From positions 1 through 64,000 of the forward strand of contig NZ_LZZM01000201.1 in NCBI RefSeq assembly GCF_002006345.1: a stretch of 64,000 nt of DNA, read 5' to 3'. The translations under genes were made by a program, and so were the position numbers. This document shows positions 63,044-64,000 of the stretch, one piece after another. Source of the stretch: Clostridium puniceum (lineage in GTDB: Bacteria; Bacillota; Clostridia; Clostridiales; Clostridiaceae). Numbering within the stretch: the first letter of the stretch is position 1; the number at the start of each line of letters is the position of its first letter. The notes under the pieces are model-generated. The model saw nothing but the letters and a program-made list of their open reading frames with translations, was not told the origin of the DNA and did no database searches.

Positions 63044-63763
63044 TTAACTATCTAATTTTTTAAATAATTCTTCTTGATACTTTTTAGTGAGTTCCTTATT
63101 CATAGGTTCTACCCCTTCCAATGGATACTTAATTCCTAAAACCTTATATTTATTTGCTCCTAAAACATGATATGGAAGCAATTCTACCTTTTCAATATTT
63201 GGAATTGTATCTGTAAATTCTTTAAGTTTTTTTAGATGTTCCTCTCCATCTGTTAATCCAGGCACTACTACATGTCTTATCCACATCTTAACTTTATTTT
63301 TCTTCATCGTTTCTAAAAACCTTAAAGATTCATCGATTTCTACACCTGTAATATTTTTATATCCTTCTTTAGTAAAATGTTTTGCATCAAATAATACTAA
63401 ATCCGTGTATTTTAATATTTCATCGTAATCTCCAAAGCCATATCCTGAAGTATCAAGACAAGTGTGTATGCCTTTATTTTTACATAATTTTAATGCTTCA
63501 AGAAGAAATTCCGGTTGCCTTAAAGGATCTCCACCAGAAAATGTAACTCCTCCACCACTACTTGCAAAATAGGTTTTAAATCTTTCTATTTTTTTAACTA
63601 ACTCTTCTGGAGTATACTCTTCGCCACCATCAGTACACCATGTATCTGGATTATGGCAAAATTTACATCTTAGCGCACAACCTTGAAGAAATACTACCAC
63701 TCTTATTCCTGGTCCATCTACAAGTCCCATGGATTCTATTGAATGTACTCTGCCTTTTACCAT
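63044..63763 (-). CDS. pflA: pyruvate formate-lyase activating enzyme
   Basis: Radical SAM enzyme that installs the glycyl radical on pyruvate formate-lyase. The 239-residue protein has RVVVFLQGCALRCKFCHNPD with CX3CX2C (near residue 30), ASSGGGVTFSGGDPLRQPEF (SAM-binding GGDPL) and LPYHVLGANKYKVLG. The length and single 4Fe-4S domain fit PflA. Ribosome site AAGGAGTTGATATT. A terminator 160 bases upstream probably ends pflB outside the window. Together with ldh it handles pyruvate in fermentation. Confidence 0.94.
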   Translation of the reverse strand: MVKGRVHSIESMGLVDGPGIRVVVFLQGCALRCKFCHNPDTWCTDGGEEYTPEELVKKIERFKTYFASSGGGVTFSGGDPLRQPEFLLEALKLCKNKGIHTCLDTSGYGFGDYDEILKYTDLVLFDAKHFTKEGYKNITGVEIDESLRFLETMKKNKVKMWIRHVVVPGLTDGEEHLKKLKEFTDTIPNIEKVELLPYHVLGANKYKVLGIKYPLEGVEPMNKELTKKYQEELFKKLDS

Positions 63764-63920
63764 AATATCAACTCCTTTAATTCAATTAACAGTTCAAAGT
63801 TAACAATGATGATTTTATTTCTTATTTGTACCAAATACATTAATTTAATAAAATTATTTTTATTAAATTCTCTAATTCTTATACTACCACATTTTATACA
63901 CAAATTTATAGTATAAATAA

Positions 63921-63970
63921 ACGGAACCTTAGATTCACTAAATAAATTTTACTGTTCATCCAAGGTTCCA
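63921..63970 (-). terminator. terminator of the gene beyond the right edge (probably pflB)
   Basis: GGAACCTTGGAT and ATCTAAGGTTCC (minus-strand reading) pair with one mismatch and are followed by GTTTATTTATAC. Its orientation suggests the end of a minus-strand gene starting beyond base 64000. Confidence 0.7.
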
Positions 63971-64000
63971 TCTATATTTATATTATCCTAATCCAATTTA

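Overview
The window looks like chromosome from a low-GC, spore-forming anaerobe of Clostridium sensu stricto, probably near the C. beijerinckii/C. butyricum group. Reasons seen in the sequence: very AT-rich DNA and codons, strong GGAGG-type ribosome binding sites with frequent TTG/GTG starts, a single-chain PurL of about 1250 residues, a GerA/SpoVAF-type germination protein, rubredoxin, a pyruvate formate-lyase activase and a T-box leader. The species assignment is inference. No tRNA, rRNA, CRISPR array, prophage or complete insertion sequence was seen.

Layout. 1-1590: a TPR protein and a decayed gene. 1594-13400: a complete run for IMP synthesis on the minus strand, transcribed purL-purE-purC-purF-purM-purN-purH-purD, with a good sigma-A promoter and a long structured leader before purL and repeat-like spacers between several genes. 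13400-14490: mostly non-coding, with an ORF remnant, hairpins and a small zinc-ribbon gene too short for standard ORF calling. 14487-16700: a polar amino acid ABC importer. 17063-18507: a lipoprotein and an EcsC-family protein. 18638-23848: a three-gene membrane glycosylation module (GtrB-type GT2 plus two GT-C enzymes with Asn/Gln/Gly-rich inserts).

24183-27274: NAD synthetase and branched-chain aminotransferase on the plus strand, then a relic of an FtsX-type ABC permease. 27790-34292: small clostridial proteins, a multidrug-type ABC exporter, a NitT/TauT-type ABC importer and a YaaR-family protein. 34585-45996: P-type cation ATPase, asparagine synthetase, SpoVAF-like protein, CvfB-like S1 protein, gamma-carbonic-anhydrase-like protein, PHP protein, an Lrp/AsnC regulator and a PF06541 membrane protein. 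46040-53611: a P-loop PEPCK/HPr-kinase-like protein, a ComEC-like beta-lactamase-fold lipoprotein, a YprB-like nuclease, a HAD phosphatase, a nitroreductase, an acyltransferase and an AI-2E-family transporter. 54048-59413: argS under a T-box, another gene relic, a site-2 protease and two cell-surface proteins. 59668-63763: birA, ldh, a DnaQ-like exonuclease, rubredoxin and pflA; a terminator at the far right probably ends pflB just outside the window.

Most of the window is housekeeping. The points that deserve a second look are non-coding: the purL leader, which I could not match to a known riboswitch and which may be a dispersed repeat with a small upstream ORF; four decayed gene fragments in spacers; MITE-like inverted-repeat elements; a 10-unit TTTA microsatellite starting at a stop codon; and paired AT-rich repeats before the P-type ATPase. 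I did not find a convincing new defence or mobile system.
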